Assembly (NCBI RefSeq): GCF_037893015.1
Contig: NC_133665.1
Coordinates: 194,428,146-194,492,145 of the forward strand
From: Macrotis lagotis
Taxonomy: Eukaryota; Chordata; Mammalia; Peramelemorphia; Peramelidae
DNA: 64,000 nt
Reading direction: 5' to 3'
Shown here: positions 1 to 12,231 of the stretch, in pieces
How the letters are laid out: every line of letters begins with the position of its first letter
Numbering within the stretch: position 1 is the first letter of the stretch
Notes under the pieces: generated by a model
Databases searched by the model: none
The model's input: the letters and a program-made list of their open reading frames with translations, nothing else
Told to the model about the DNA's origin: nothing
Made by a program: the position numbers and the translations under genes

Positions 1-540
1 ACACAGGGACAGGAGAAGGATTGATGGTGTGAGGAAGAGCTAGGAAGTCAGTCTTGGCTTTGCCTCTGTGGTCCCTGTCAACTCTAAAGCTGTCCATCAT
101 CCTGTAATTCTTGGGGCCAGAAAAAAGGCAAGCATAATAGCTAGGCCACTCTCAATGGTATTTAAAAAGCCACAGAGGATAAAGATGTACCCAGTATGGG
201 GCAATGACACTCTAGCTTAGGAGGCCTAAGCTTAGTCTCTTATCCAACCCTGGAATGTACAATTAAAGGGATGGCTTTGGATAGTTAGGACAGGAAAGGA
301 TGATCATATGCAAATGCCCTGACTTGCTTCAACACTGATAAATCCCCATTTCCTGCTTGAATGGGGTTATCAAGCAGCTGAGATGTCATAGGATAAGGAG
401 CTCCCTCTGTTAATGCAGGTCAATCACTTCTTTGCATCTATGGTCTAAGAGAGCTGCCTGGATGAGAAGGTGAGTGACTTATCTGGTGTGGTCAGAGATG
501 GGACTTACACCCAGGTCTTCCTTGCTTGGAGGCTGGCTGT
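1..540. other. Unique intergenic sequence, nothing recognised
   Basis: No exon-like frame with splice signals, no RNA gene and no clear repeat was seen here. It precedes an old LINE remnant. Confidence 0.5.
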
Positions 541-559
541 CTATGTTGCCTCTTGCTAG

Positions 560-1200
560 GTTATTATATCAGGGAAATACTATCATCTGTCTCTATTTCA
601 CTAAAGCATTTGACAAAATTTCTTGTACCATGTAATCAGTTCAATTCCAAGCCAGATGAATGGCTGGACTCAAGAGATACTCATTAATGGTCTATGTTAA
701 CCTACCAATTGTCTCCAGTGGAATATCCCAGGGATGTCTGTTGGGCCCCATTATTATCAGGGGGTGGGAAGTATCAAAATGAGCGAAGTCAGAATGATAA
801 AGATTCTTGAGATCGTGTCAAATTCCCCTGAAAAAACTGGCAATATTCAGCCTGGAGAAACCTGGAGAGGTGGGAGGTGGGAGGTGGGAGGAATATGACG
901 GTTGTCTTCAAGTATTTGAAAGAAGGACTGTCATGAGGAAAAAATTTGTCCTGATTAGACAGAACTGGCAACAAGGGATAGAAGTTTCAAACAATAAATT
1001 TATGCCAAATTAAAGAAAGCTTCTTCGTAACACCCAGGACTGGAATGGCTGACCCCAGGAGGTGATTGCTTCTGTCACTGAAGGTCTATTTAGGCAAGGG
1101 ATGGATGATCTCTTATTGGGTATTTTGTAGAGGTAATTGTAGAGATTCAGTTATGGGTTGGACTAGATAGAGATTGAAGCCCCATTTCTGAAGTTCTGGG
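560..1200 (+). mobile_element. L3/CR1-like LINE remnant (3' part)
   Basis: The left part translates in pieces resembling a CR1/L3 reverse transcriptase: a FTKAFD-like stretch near 600 and a GISQGCLLGP-like stretch near 720-760. The right part reads like the conserved CR1/L3 3' region (attcagcctggagaaacc near 846, then cttcaagtatttgaaagaag, then gggttggactagatag near 1156). Frames are broken throughout, so this is an ancient inactive copy. A short local expansion of gaggtggg lies at about 866-893. The assignment rests on remembered family features, not on a search. Confidence 0.7.
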
Positions 1201-1499
1201 GTCTGTTGGCCAAGGTCTGGGGGGAAACCTTTTTCCTTCCTCCCCTCTCCAAACCCCAAGATTAAAATCTCTCAAAATTATTTCCTCTTTGGCTCCTTAC
1301 TCATTTTTCCTGAAAGTATAGCGGTTCCTTTTATCCTATCCTTGGTCCTGAAATAGACAGTTTGCCTGGAATGCAATGAAGCTTGGAAAAGAGGTACAAT
1401 TCTCAAAAGAGAGAGGCAATGGGAGACAGGCAGGTTGTGCTGCAGGGTACAGAACCCTAGGTCTGGAGGTAGCAGAGCTGAGGTCAAAGTTGATCCCAG

Positions 1500-1660
1500 A
1501 CTCTCACTAGCTTGAGCATGAGCAAATTCTTTTTCCTGTGCTTCAGTTTCCTCAATAGTCAAATGGAGAAGGGAAAGACGGCTGTACCATGGGTGCTTGT
1601 AAGAATGAAATACTCTAATACTGTAAAGTTCTTAGCACATATCTGATACTTAATAAAAGC
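1500..1660 (+). mobile_element. MIR-type SINE remnant
   Basis: Contains the MIR-like run 'cttcagtttcctcaatag' followed by a diverged 3' part ending in 'cttaataaaagcctg'. Old and without clear ends. Confidence 0.55.
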
Positions 1661-1680
1661 CTGTGGGTTCCTATTAGATG

Positions 1681-1833
1681 CTTCTTTCTCTTTTTTCTTC
1701 CTCCCTCCCTCCCTCCCTCCCTTCTTCCCTTCCTCCCTCCCTCCCTCCCTCCCTTCCTCCCTTCCTTCCTTCCTTCCTTCCTTCCTTCCTTCCTTCCTTC
1801 CTTCCTTCCTTCCTTCCTTCCTTCCTTCCTCCC
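1681..1833 (+). repeat. (CCTT/CCCT)n pyrimidine microsatellite
   Basis: About 150 bp of pure pyrimidine on the + strand: CCCT-rich on the left, regular CCTT on the right. It creates artificial lysine/glutamate-rich open frames on the minus strand. Confidence 0.97.
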
Positions 1834-2920
1834 TAATCATGAAAATGCCCAGCGATGGAAGTTGCCCCAGTGCTCTCAGGAGGATTAGGCTCCCATACCT
1901 GAGAATCTCCAAGCAAAGGGACTTTTTTAGGGGTGTGGACAGGATGAGGTGGCTTCTGTGGTCCCTGCTAGTTCCAAACATTGGTGATTCTTCAAAGTTT
2001 TTCAAGTCTTTAAGCACCTGGAAATAGGAGGCATCTTGATACCTTAAACAGGAACTCCCAGCGCAAGCTGATCTTTTCTCTTCTTTGTCCCTATTGGAAA
2101 ACCCTTAGCTCCCCACTCTTTGGCAGAATGGAAGGGACACCTTAGAGACCTTGTCTCTACTAGACATTATCTCATTTCCTTAGCCTTTCACTCCTGCCAC
2201 TTCGCTATCCCAGAGTCATACATGGACTCTCCTCCCAGAAGCAAATCTCATCTACTGTAGTACAAAGGCTTATGGAATCCTTAAGGTAGGAAAGATCATT
2301 CTAATATCAATAAATTTTCCCTCCCTTCCTTGAATAATTGGACAAACTCACTTGGCTTCAGACTCTTTATGACTGGGGCGGGGGGGATCAATGCCATTGT
2401 AGAGCTATGTGATTTCTGTAATAGACCTCTCTGCATTGAGACGCATTTTAAAAAGCCTCCTTGGAATGCTTAGCTCACAATGGGGGCTGCTGAATGTAAC
2501 CAGTTGGTGGAAAATTCGTGTTCATTTCCATCTTCAGATAATGAGCTCCAGGATGGGGTAATAGGAAGAGTGAGTCAGGCAAGAGACACTGGCACTGGTG
2601 AGTCACGTAATACTACAAAACTATGCTGCATATTTTTAGATCTCTCTGAATGATGAGCTATGTGTCAGAAATACGGCATTCAGATCCTCAGCCTGAATCT
2701 GGACCAGCATTTTCTTAATGATGAGTCTGCAACTGTCCTGGTCACGGCTGACCCTACCCTCTAACTGAATAGACTCCCTTTAGGGTGTGATGGGAGGACC
2801 TCCAGGAAGGTCATCCGCCAGACACCTCCCTGATTTCCCTGCCACTCCATTTTCAAAAATCTCATTGGCAATTGCTCATGGCTCAGTGTCAGCTCAGAGT
2901 CCTAGACCTTTGTCCCTGGA
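1834..2920. other. Unique intergenic sequence, nothing recognised
   Basis: Mixed-composition sequence with no convincing exon, RNA gene or recent repeat. Confidence 0.45.
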
Positions 2921-3260
2921 ATTGATATTTGGTCGTACCCATCAATGATGTGGAAGAAGGTATAAATGGCAAACTTAACGGATTTTCAAATGACATAAAG
3001 CTGAGGGGGAAAATTCTCATTTTGGATAATAGTATCAGGGAAAACAGTTAAACTACTTAACTGAGAGAAGAGAAGCCCTAGAGTGGGGAAGGGGGACGTG
3101 TTATGAATAAGATTTAAAAAAGATGGCATAAAGAAGAGCGACAGCAAAGCTAGGAACAATGGGCACATGTCGGAGAAAGGCTGACTGAGGCTCCATTGGA
3201 AGGACAACTTCCCAACTTCCTTACAAGAAGTACCATCAATGAGGAGAACCTCCTGCCCCA
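2921..3260 (+). mobile_element. L3/CR1-like LINE remnant (reverse transcriptase region)
   Basis: The stretch from about 2940 translates as INDVEEGINGKLNGFSNDIKL, with one in-frame stop-free run. This resembles the CR1/L3 segment 'IND..EGI...ISKFADDTKL' that contains the reverse-transcriptase active-site box; here the box reads FSND instead of FADD, so it is catalytically dead. It may be part of the same ancient insertion as the copy near position 600. Confidence 0.6.
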
Positions 3261-4355
3261 TGAAGGTGGGAGTTAAGATCTAGAAAAAAGGACTGAGTAC
3301 CACTGTATAGACTGAACCATACGATGCTGAGGTCTCCTCCAGGGTGGGGTTTCTGATGTTAGCCTTGCCTATACCTGTCCAGGAAGGAAGGGTATTTCCT
3401 ACCTTCTATGGGCAACCGTTCCATCCCAGGTTGCTCATGGAGAATAGGAAATGCCCTTCCAGGCACCTTCCAGATACCCTCACTAGCTGCTATAATTCTG
3501 CTGACTTAACCTTGCTCCACCCTCACCTTACCCCCTTTCTATCTATAGAGCTGCCTTGGACCCTGGGTTGATTTGAAGACAAAACCCTTAGGGACAATAC
3601 TACCTGAAAACATTCTTTAATGATGAATGTACTCCCACTCTTCCAAGCCACCCCCATCCTATGGATTCCAAAGTCTTGACTATCATTGTCCAAACTCCAT
3701 TCACCATATTCCATTATCAACTCCCTCATTCCCCAATATCTGGACTGAATTGAGCTCCTGATGCTGGCAGTGGGATATATACCTGATGGCAACATGACCA
3801 AGAATGCTCAAGGGAAGTCATACTGGGACTGGGTCCAAAATGAAGAGTGAGAAGAACTATCTGAACAATGAGAAGGAGATGGAACAAAACTGTAGACAAA
3901 GGTTGGATGGAATGAGGTAATGATAGCATCACCCCCACCTCTGCCCAACCAAGTTAAAAGTTCCTCTTAAGATGGTAGTGAAGCTACAAAGCCCAAGCAG
4001 GTACCTGACCTACTGGTATGGGTACCCTCCTTCAACCCTTCTTCAGTAAAAGCTGTGATTAAATCCAATGTGAAGCTACCTACACTGGGTTCCCCCACCT
4101 CTTGGGAGCCATAGACTTCTTTGCTCCCATGATTGCTGGCTGCCTTTCTGTGCTTGCTGGTGTGGTTCATTCAGGGCCATCTCAATAGAATTACCCCCAC
4201 TGGGGCAGGGGTCCAAAGGTCCATCTCAGGTCTGTGTGCTCTTACTTAATGCTGGTCACATGAGAAGGCAAAGACACCTGCCCACAAAGCTGGCCATGTC
4301 ACATCTTGTTGAGAGAGCTCTTCTGAGATGTCTGGCAACATATTTCTATTGTGTT
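3261..4355. other. Unique intergenic sequence, nothing recognised
   Basis: Several open frames of 60-90 codons on both strands overlap one another and lack splice signals, initiation context or recognisable protein content. Confidence 0.45.
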
Positions 4356-4359
4356 TGAA

Positions 4360-4475
4360 TTTGGAAGAGTGCTCTACATACATTGTCCTGGTTGATTCTC
4401 ACAGCATTGTGAGATAGATGCTCTGATGGTCCCCCTTTTACAGATGAAGAGACTGAGAGATGGAAAAGTTATAAG
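4360..4475 (-). mobile_element. MIR-type SINE remnant
   Basis: Reads as reverse-orientation MIR: 'attctcacagcattgtgaga' followed by 'ttttacagatgaagagactg'. Diverged, no target duplication visible. Confidence 0.55.
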
Positions 4476-5490
4476 AGGTGAGAGAAACGACAGTTGAAAG
4501 TATGATGAATCCCAAGGGGCTGAGTAACCAGTGTGCTAAGTGTGGGAGGAAATCAATCTTAATGATGTTGAAAAGGAAGGAGAGAGAGTAAAGTGAGGTG
4601 ACAGCAGAGACTTGAAGGGCAAGTATCAGGGGAGCCTTGAATTCCATGATAAGGAGCTTTATTTGATGTTCTGGGTATAAGTGAGCTGGCAGAATGACTG
4701 TCTCCTCAACTGAGAGCTCCTGGCACTGAACTGAGCTCTTCCAAGGATTCTCTTGTCGAAGCCTTAGCATCAGTCTTTGTGCCTATAGATGAGAAGCGAG
4801 TGGGACTTGGGGTGGGAGGGTTCAGAAGAAGAAAGAGATGAGAAGGAAAAGAAGAAGGGGAGGAAGGGACAGGGCTGAGGAGGGAGAGAGAGGAGTGGAT
4901 AGTGGAAAGGAGTGGGGGGGAGAGGAGATGAAGGAAGGCTGGTAAGGATGCCTGGGAAAGTTTAAGGCTAATCACCACTACTCTTGACAAAGTGAGACAT
5001 GCCATCCATCAATGAGCTCTCATCTGCAAAAAGAAATACAAATAGCTTCCAGCTGAGTATCCCCAGTAATGGCCGAAGCAGCTGATGGACCAGAGGATTC
5101 ATTTCTTGCTTCTTCACTTGATTTCTTTCCCTACCAGCCTCTCCTTCCTGCACTGATGCCTCCTCTGTCTTGGCAAACCCTCCCACCCTCAGTTTTCATT
5201 TATATTCATTCTTGTGGCCTGAAGACTGAATGGTGGTGGGTGGTTGGGAGAATGAATCTCTGTGTGTACCGACTCCACCACCTCTGCTTCTCCAAAGAGG
5301 AAGAAACCTGTGTCTGAGACTTGGGAAGGGCTGGGAAGGAGCAGTAAGTGAAGGAAAGGACTATGCCCCTCATCGTCACCATACCCATCAGCATCCTTCT
5401 CCTTCCCTTACATTATTAGAAACCTGACTGTCAGAGCCTCACATGCCAACCACTGAACATTTATTACAGCTTTCTTTTTAGTGTTATCAC
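4476..5490. other. Intergenic sequence with purine-rich patch
   Basis: Positions 4800-4950 are strongly purine-rich on the + strand (aga/agg runs), giving spurious serine/leucine/proline frames on the minus strand. No gene is supported. Confidence 0.45.
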
Positions 5491-5610
5491 CATATAAGGA
5501 ACTTGAAGCTGAAAGAGGTGAAGTGACTTGCTCAGGGTCATACAGTCAATGTCTGAGGTTCTAACTCCAAACCCAGCATTCTGTTCACTGTTCCAGCTGG
5601 ATGCCCCTAC
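5491..5610 (-). mobile_element. MIR-type SINE remnant
   Basis: Contains 'gaagtgacttgctcagggtc' and 'atacagtcaatgtctgagg', the reverse of the MIR core. A second small piece of the same type, with 'cagatgaggaaattgaggc', lies at about 5695-5765. Confidence 0.6.
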
Positions 5611-5799
5611 CAGCCTTCTGCATTCTGGACAAAGCCACACAAATACAGCACTGTGACAATCCCTGCCCATAAGGATACCAGATGGGTGTATGAAGTACAC
5701 ATCACATTTTACAGATGAGGAAATTGAGGCAAAAGGGCTAAGTTATTCAAAACTGGGAAAATTTATGTCTGGAGAGATTTCAGGTACCCAAGTTGAGGA

Positions 5800-7315
5800 A
5801 GTGCCCCTGAGTGAACCAGCAACAGGAGGGAGCTGCCATGCTGAAAGCTACTTGGGATACTATAGGAGGGAAGGTCAAGTTTAGGAAGGTTATCTAGGGC
5901 ACTAAAGAGTCAGGTGGAAGATGCACAGCAGCTCATAGACCCAGGGGCAGTATTTATGCCCAAGAAGCTTCTAAGTTAGTGTTGGGGCCTAGGATTAAAA
6001 GATGAAGTCAGTGGAGATGAGAGGGTCGTATGATGGGACATGCACAGAGTTTAGAGTCAGGAGACTTGATTCTAGCATCAGATTCACCATTTTCTATCTG
6101 TCAACTTCCCCAAGACCTACCTTCCCTGGGCATTACTCACCTGGGCATTACTCATCTTTTGGGCTATCTTCAATTACACATCCACAAAGAGATACTACAA
6201 GTATAGCATTCATGGTGAATGAAGGAGGATGGTCACCAGTATCCAGTAGCCAAATATCATCAGATACCCCTGAGGCACAGGTGGTGGGAGTCGAGATCTT
6301 ATGGTCGGCCATTTTGTTCCTACAGGTCCGCTCTGAGTGACAGATCTTATCCCCCTTCTCCTGGAGGGTGAGTACTCGGGTTCAGGAGTACGAAGAATAA
6401 GCAGAGAACGTGGGGAATGAAAGCCCCAATCAATGCAACCAGGATTACGTGCCATCTGCCTCTGGTCTTTCCCCACAGGAGTGCCCCAACCACTTTACCT
6501 ACAGGTTAGTCTCTCATCCAGGTGTTTCCTACCAAGTCTTTGGCAAACAACACCCACAAAGAAAGGGGAATGAATTTTCATTCAGGAGAGGATGGCCCAT
6601 TGAGAAGCTGGTCCCCTCATGGTCTAAAATGATGCCAACCTGATGGCACAGGTCAATTTTAGAACATCAAAGATGAGGAATGTACAAAAAAAGCATGGCA
6701 CTGCCCAGAAAATGAGAGCCTGCCCTTTAGCTGGGTCCTGGACTTGAAGGACTGGGAAGTTTTGTCCTGAGTTAGCAAAGGGAGCTGGAAACTGTGAGAG
6801 GCTGAGCAAACTCCAGCTGTCTTTGATCAGTGTTCAAATCAAAGTGAAAGCACAAAAGTTGGTAGGATTCCTTTGCACAACCCGTCTGTTCATCAGGTTC
6901 TCCCTCTGTCCCTGTCCACAGGTCATTCCTTTTCCTCTGAGGGAAGGGACTTAATCTAACTGACCCAAGTCCCATATACACCTTCTCATCCTTGGAGAGT
7001 GTCCACTATATAACAGGCCCATTGCCAAGTACTGGAGATTCCTGTTCATCTCTTCCTCCTTAGGCCTTCAGGGGTGGAGGAAGGGGGTGGAAGATGCCAG
7101 AGGCCTTTCTCCAACTCTTCTCACATCCCAAAGGGGCCAGGGCAGTCCTAGGAGCAGTCTGTTTGCTATCCCTCTCTGGATGCATCTCAGGCCTTCTCTT
7201 CCATTCATACACTTCCATAGTGACTGGTTTTATGGTCCTCCTTAATGAGTAGTTCATCACTATTTATCACCATGTGTTTCTCCAAGGCCCTTAGCTTAAC
7301 ACTACATCTGGGTGT
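5800..7315. other. Unique intergenic sequence, nothing recognised
   Basis: No gene or recent repeat seen. One small perfect tandem duplication of cctgggcattactca occurs at 6125-6139 and 6140-6154. Confidence 0.45.
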
Positions 7316-7319
7316 CTCT

Positions 7320-7495
7320 CCAGTCATCCTGATCCTGGTCACTGGTCCCCGATGGCTCCAGAGGAGAAAAGGAGACTAGCGACTTTGCACAGCTCTTCCT
7401 CACTTAACTCCAATTCACCGGCAAGTCATGGCATCACTTTCTCGAGGTCATGATCCTCTTCCGGAACAAAGGACACACAACAATCAATATTTTGT
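7320..7495 (+). mobile_element. 3' half of a composite marsupial SINE
   Basis: This stretch aligns by eye with the downstream half of the composite SINE at 36760-36940. Shared blocks include 'ctggtcactgg', 'agaggagaaa', 'ctccaattcac', 'gtcatg' and a final 'tcatg.tc.tcttcc...aaagga.a'. No tRNA-like head is visible upstream, so it is a 5'-truncated copy. Confidence 0.6.
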
Positions 7496-7556
7496 GAGTA
7501 GTAGTAGCTGTTTCTCTAGTGACCAAACTAACCAACTCCAGTTGGACAACACAGCT

Positions 7557-7645
7557 CTTTCCTTCCTCCCTTCCTTCCTTCCTTCCTTCCTTCCTTCCTT
7601 CCTTCCTTCCTTCCTTCCTTCCTTCCTTCCTTCTTTCCTTCCTTT
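7557..7645 (+). repeat. (CCTT)n microsatellite
   Basis: About 85 bp of nearly uninterrupted ccttccttcc, with two interruptions near 7632. It yields artificial LPSFLPSF and KEGRKEGR frames. Confidence 0.97.
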
Positions 7646-8884
7646 ATAAAAGGAAGCAGACAATTTTTGTAGCTTTAGAGGCAAAACTTGGACAAGTGAG
7701 TGGAAAGCACAGAGAGGTGAACCCCAGGAAAGACTTTTATTCTTAATGAATGAAGCTGCACCAAAATGATATGGATTGAATTTTGAATTTGTGAGCTTCC
7801 CATCCCTGGAAATGACCAAGCAAAGACTGAATGGCCTCCAATGGTAAGGAATTCTGCACAAGGGGAGAGGGAAGTTCTAGAGGATTCTCCAGGGTCCATG
7901 GGAGGAGTAGGACCTGGCTTGCCTAGGGGGCAAGGGTCATCGTGACAGAAGTTCAGTACTAGTCGTTCAATTTGACTCTCATCTTACAAGTAACTTGCCC
8001 AAGATCCCTAGGCAGTGAGAGGCAAGACAGGATCTGAAAACAGTCTTTGGCTGACAAAACCAAGAGTCTTTTCAGAGCATCCACTTCACTGTGTCAGAGG
8101 ATGGGTATGGTATGGTATGGTAGGGAGGGGCCATGGAAAATTAGGTTGGAGTAAATCAGGGGGAAGAGAGGATCAGGGAAAGCCTTGAATGACGGGCCCG
8201 ATGATGAGACCTGCCAGAAGGCAGCCCCGATGACCACTACTGGGCCTTATTTAAAGCCCACACTCTGCACAGGTTTCCTTCTTGGATCCTTTCACAACTC
8301 CGGCTGTCAGACTAAAATGCTATGTCCTCAGAGGATGACAAGGTGACTCCTTTTACTCTAGAATCCCTGGACACTAGCAGCCTGGTCTAATGAGCTTAGC
8401 AAGAGTCCATAGGCTGTATCTTAGGACTGGACACACCCAGTCCAAGCCCCTCTCTGGGGCTGTTCCAAGTGGCTGACCTAGGTAAACCAAGGACAAGAGC
8501 CCAGATCTCCAGAATGACAGTGCCCTGTGCTGCCACAGACTCCAAGTATGCCAGGATGGACTCAGATGTCTGCAGAATGAGACACAAACAACTGGATAGG
8601 TTTGCTGGGAGAAGCAGGGATTGGGATGGCCAGAGTGGAGGGAAGGAGTCCTGGGGCAAAAGGACTGCCTGGTAATCCAGGCTCCCCCAATACACCGATC
8701 TGCCTATGACCAGCTCTACCCACCAAACTTACATACAGCATTCAGTTGTGCCAATTTTGACCATTGTTGACCATACAATGTTGCCCTGATTTGACAGAGG
8801 TCTCTCTTCTCCTGTGCCTACACTGCTCCTACTTCACCCATCAAAGATATTATGCCAGAGGGAAGATGTGGCTGGAATTCACAC
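7646..8884. other. Intergenic sequence with one small MIR-like piece
   Basis: A MIR-like reverse fragment ('gtaacttgcccaagatccc') lies near 7988-8030 and a (ggtat)n run of four to five units near 8104-8123. Nothing else was recognised. Confidence 0.45.
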
Positions 8885-9010
8885 TCTTTGTAATCAGTCA
8901 ACCAATAAGCATTTATTTGTGAAGTACTTTTCCTAGCTAAGTACTGGGGGCAAACAGAAAAGCAAACTTGTCTTGCCTTCAAGGAGATGCCATTCCATGA
9001 GGATACAGTC
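8885..9010 (+). mobile_element. Old SINE-like repeat ('aataagcatttattt' family)
   Basis: The stretch 'ccaataagcatttatttgtg' followed by 'tactgggggcaaacagaa' and 'gccttcaaggagatgcc' matches a recurring pattern also seen at 27675-27800, 35895-36040 and 48030-48130 in this window. I know it as a common marsupial/mammalian interspersed repeat but cannot name the subfamily. Confidence 0.5.
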
Positions 9011-9199
9011 CATGATGCAGAGATTGTGATCCTGTCTCCTGCTGCTCATCCAACCTTTGTTTGAACAGTAACAGGAAGCTGGCTACAGGAGAGGCTGCCT
9101 GTTCCTTTGTAACCCCAATTGGTAGGATGTTATTTATATTAGAGCTGAAATCTGCCTCACAGAAACGGTGAGAAGATGGGAACAAATAGTCATTAAAAT

Positions 9200-9560
9200 A
9201 ACAATCGCAAATTTAACAGTGATGAAAAAGTTCTTAAAATTAGCAATAAGAGAAATACAAATCAAAAACAATTTGCAGAGTTCACTTCACACCTAGCAGA
9301 TGGGCAAGGATGGAAAAAGTTGGAAATAGGCAATGATGTTGGGGGGTCTGTGGAATGAAAGGCATCTTAATGTATTCTTGGTCAAGTTGAAAATTGGTCC
9401 AACTCTTCTGGAAAGCAGTTTGGAATTATGCAAAGAACGTGACTAAAAATGCCCTTGCCTTTTGACATAGAGATCCTATTGCTAGGCACATACCTCAAGG
9501 ACATCAAAGACAGAAAGAGAAGCCCCATGTGCAGCAAAATATCCTCAGTACAATTTTTGA
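9200..9560 (+). mobile_element. L1 ORF2 C-terminal fragment
   Basis: Contains 'gagaaatacaaatcaaaaac', 'tcacacctagcagatgggca' and 'tctggaaagcagtttggaat', which parallel the end of ORF2 in the full-length L1 at 33450-33700. Frames are broken. Confidence 0.75.
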
Positions 9561-9754
9561 AGAACTGGGGGAGGAGAGTAGGTGTTTCGGAGTGAGGAAT
9601 GGGGCTGGAAATATACACATGGGGCCATGATGGTGAATTCCAAAGAATCAGAAACATGCTCAGGAGAGGTCTGAACCCAATCCCCAAATGGAGGCCCCTT
9701 CAGGGTCTCATCACATAAGAGAGTCAGCATGAAGAAGGGTTAAAATTAACTAGC

Positions 9755-9870
9755 ATTTAAAATCTGTTATCTCATTTGGGTCTCTTTACCTTAATCTTAT
9801 GAAGAAGGTACTACTTTATCTCCATTTTACAAATGAGGAAACTGAGGCTAAGTGAAGTTAAATGATCACT
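9755..9870 (-). mobile_element. MIR-type SINE remnant
   Basis: Contains 'tctccattttacaaatgagg' then 'aaactgaggctaagtgaag', the reverse of the MIR 5' half. Confidence 0.65.
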
Positions 9871-9982
9871 GTGTCCTCAAACAGCATCAATACTAATAAT
9901 TATTATAATTAATGTTCAGTCCTGGAGAAGAGTTAGGAAAGTGCACTCTACTCTTTCCTTTCTTTGCAGAAGAAGGTGGCTA

Positions 9983-10128
9983 GGGATGGCTAGGTGGTAC
10001 AGTGAATAGAGCACCGGCCTTGGAGTCAGGAGTACCTGGGTTCAAATCGGAACTCAGACACTTAATAATTACCTAGCCGTGTGGCCTTGGGCAAGCCACT
10101 TAACCCCATTGCCTTGAAAAATCTCAAA
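9983..10128 (+). mobile_element. tRNA-like marsupial SINE (WSINE-type)
   Basis: Full-length copy with A-box-like 'ggctaggtggtacagtg' and B-box 'gggttcaaatcgg', ending in a short A-rich tail. It is flanked by a perfect 13-bp target-site duplication, aagaaggtggcta, at 9970-9982 and 10129-10141, which fixes both ends. Confidence 0.95.
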
Positions 10129-10329
10129 AAGAAGGTGGCTATAATTATGACATATTTCACTTTCTAACAGACAAAGCTGAGGCAACATATCCTAAAATAT
10201 CTCTCTCCCAAATTCCATTCCCATATTTCCAATAGACTGATGGATGACTCTGCCTGAAGGTCCCATAAACATCAAATTCATGAAATCTAAAGTGAAACTT
10301 ACTCTATTACTCTTCGAAGTAATCCAATT

Positions 10330-11110
10330 CTCCTGTTTCCATTGAGGACACCATCTACCTGTGAGTCACCCAGGCAAACAACCCCAGAGTCGTCTTGGAC
10401 TCTTCATTCTCCCTCCCTCTCCAGGAGTCCAATCAGTTGCCAAGGGGTTCGGATTCTATGTCAACCCTTTTCTTCTCTGCTAATCCATCCACCATTCTCG
10501 TTCAAACCCTCCCCTCCTTTTGCCTGCACTATAGTTCTCCTGCCTGCTTTCATTCTCCTCCCTCTCTAATCCATCCTTGACATGTTTGCCAATATGCCAA
10601 ACATGGATCCAAACATGTCACTCCCCTAAGTAGAAATATTCAGTGGCTCTCTACAATATCTAAAATAAGATGCAAATTCCTCCAAGCCCTCCTCTATCTG
10701 GCTTCCACCTACCTTATTTCCTATGATGGCCTTCGTAAACTGTCTGTTCTAATTCACCTCCCCTCCTAATTGTTCCTTGTACATGATAGAACATTTCCCC
10801 CCTCCATGATTTTGATCTGGCTCTGTCCCTTGCCTAGGGTGCATTTCCTCATCATTTCTTCCTCAGAGAATACTCAGCTTCCTTCACAGCTCAGGAGTCA
10901 CTTTCTGGTTTCCCTAGTTTTTAGCATTCTCTCCTTCCTGAAATCACTTTAGTTTTCATCTAGCCTTTGAATTTACTTACTTTTGTGCATGATGACTCCT
11001 GAGAGACCCCTTGAAGACAATGATGCTTCATTTTTTCTTTATGTTACTAGCACTCCCAGTGCACAAAGTATATATTTAATAATTTAATAAGAATTTGTTC
11101 AATTGAATTT
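10330..11110 (+). mobile_element. L2 LINE 3' region
   Basis: Order and wording follow L2: 'gtcgtcttggactcttcatt' near 10391, 'cagtggctctctacaatatc' near 10641, 'ctatctggcttccacctacc' near 10693, 'ctcagctt'/'cacagctcaggagtcactt' near 10884, and a 3' end with 'tttaataa' near 11074. No intact frame remains. Confidence 0.75.
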
Positions 11111-12228
11111 GAATCAATTGATATTAGGCTCTACCATCTTCTCTTCCCCAGGTAGCAGGTGTCTAATTATTATGGTCATTTTCCCCTTGAACATGAGAAA
11201 TCCTGGATCCTTTGATGTTTCTTCTCACATTCTTGTTTGAATGTGTTCCTACCCATCAATTCTCTTGCCCCCCAAACCCCACTGCTACCTAAAATTGTGC
11301 CCCAAGATTGCTCGCAATCCTCCAGATTCAAAAGTATATTGTTAAAACTAAAATGTGTAAACTAAGGGTGAAAAGGTGAGAGGAGAAAACCTTGAAAAGA
11401 CCAAGAATGACTTGGCAAAATGAGTTGAAGGGAGGACTCTGAGAGAGGGAAGACTCTCCTACAAAGGACAATTTTCACAGGTCTCTTTCCACTGAACCGT
11501 AGAATTTAAGTTCTGACTGGGCTGGAGATCTATCAATCCCAGGGTCCACAAGAATGTACAGGTCATTTGGCACGATGGCAACACAACACTAGCTCAGTGG
11601 ATTTGTGGTCTTGCCAATATGGATACTCCCTCCAAAGGTGTCAATCTCAGCCCTTCCCTGTCTGCTTATCCTGTGTGTGGCTCACATTCAGGTCCTTCCA
11701 TAAGAATGCAACCTAAGATCCATTCAGTGTTCACAAAGCTTTCCTCCCTTTCTCCCACTGTCACAAGAGAAATAATGGAGCCCAGGGACCACGGAGTGGC
11801 TATCCTCCCCTCTCAACGTGGGGTGAGTCCATTGTCTTCTTCAGGCACAGTTTCCTGGTGACGGACTCGACTCTGGCTCTTGTTCCTTGTAGCCTCCCCC
11901 CACCTATGACTTTCCTTGCTGTGGCCCTCCCTACCAGGCTCATTTTTAATGATTCTTTAGAGATGTTGTGTATTTTTCCATGACTCATAGTCTACAACAC
12001 GAGTTGAATATGGATATTAAAAATATGGGCTTTTGTTTCTAAGAGAAGTGTGGAGTTGTTCAAGGAGATTGGCAATTTCCTGAAGGCAATCAGCCCACTC
12101 TTCTCTCTGAGCCTGACTGGTGGTCCTGCTTCAGTTAGCTCTGAAGGGTGTCACCACTTGTCCACACTATGCCTACTGATGAATGAATGGAAGGAAATGC
12201 AATTGTTAAGTTTGGACCACAGTTAGGA
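11111..12228. other. Unique intergenic sequence, nothing recognised
   Basis: No gene, RNA or recent repeat identified. Confidence 0.4.
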
Positions 12229-12231
12229 CTT

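Noticed and set aside
1559..2017. 152-codon minus frame with KEGRKEGR repeats
   Set aside because: Comes from the (CCTT)n microsatellite.
9983..10060. tRNA gene (A-box and B-box at tRNA-like spacing)
   Set aside because: The same unit is repeated about twenty times with an A-rich tail and target duplications: a SINE, not a functional tRNA. This applies to all copies listed.
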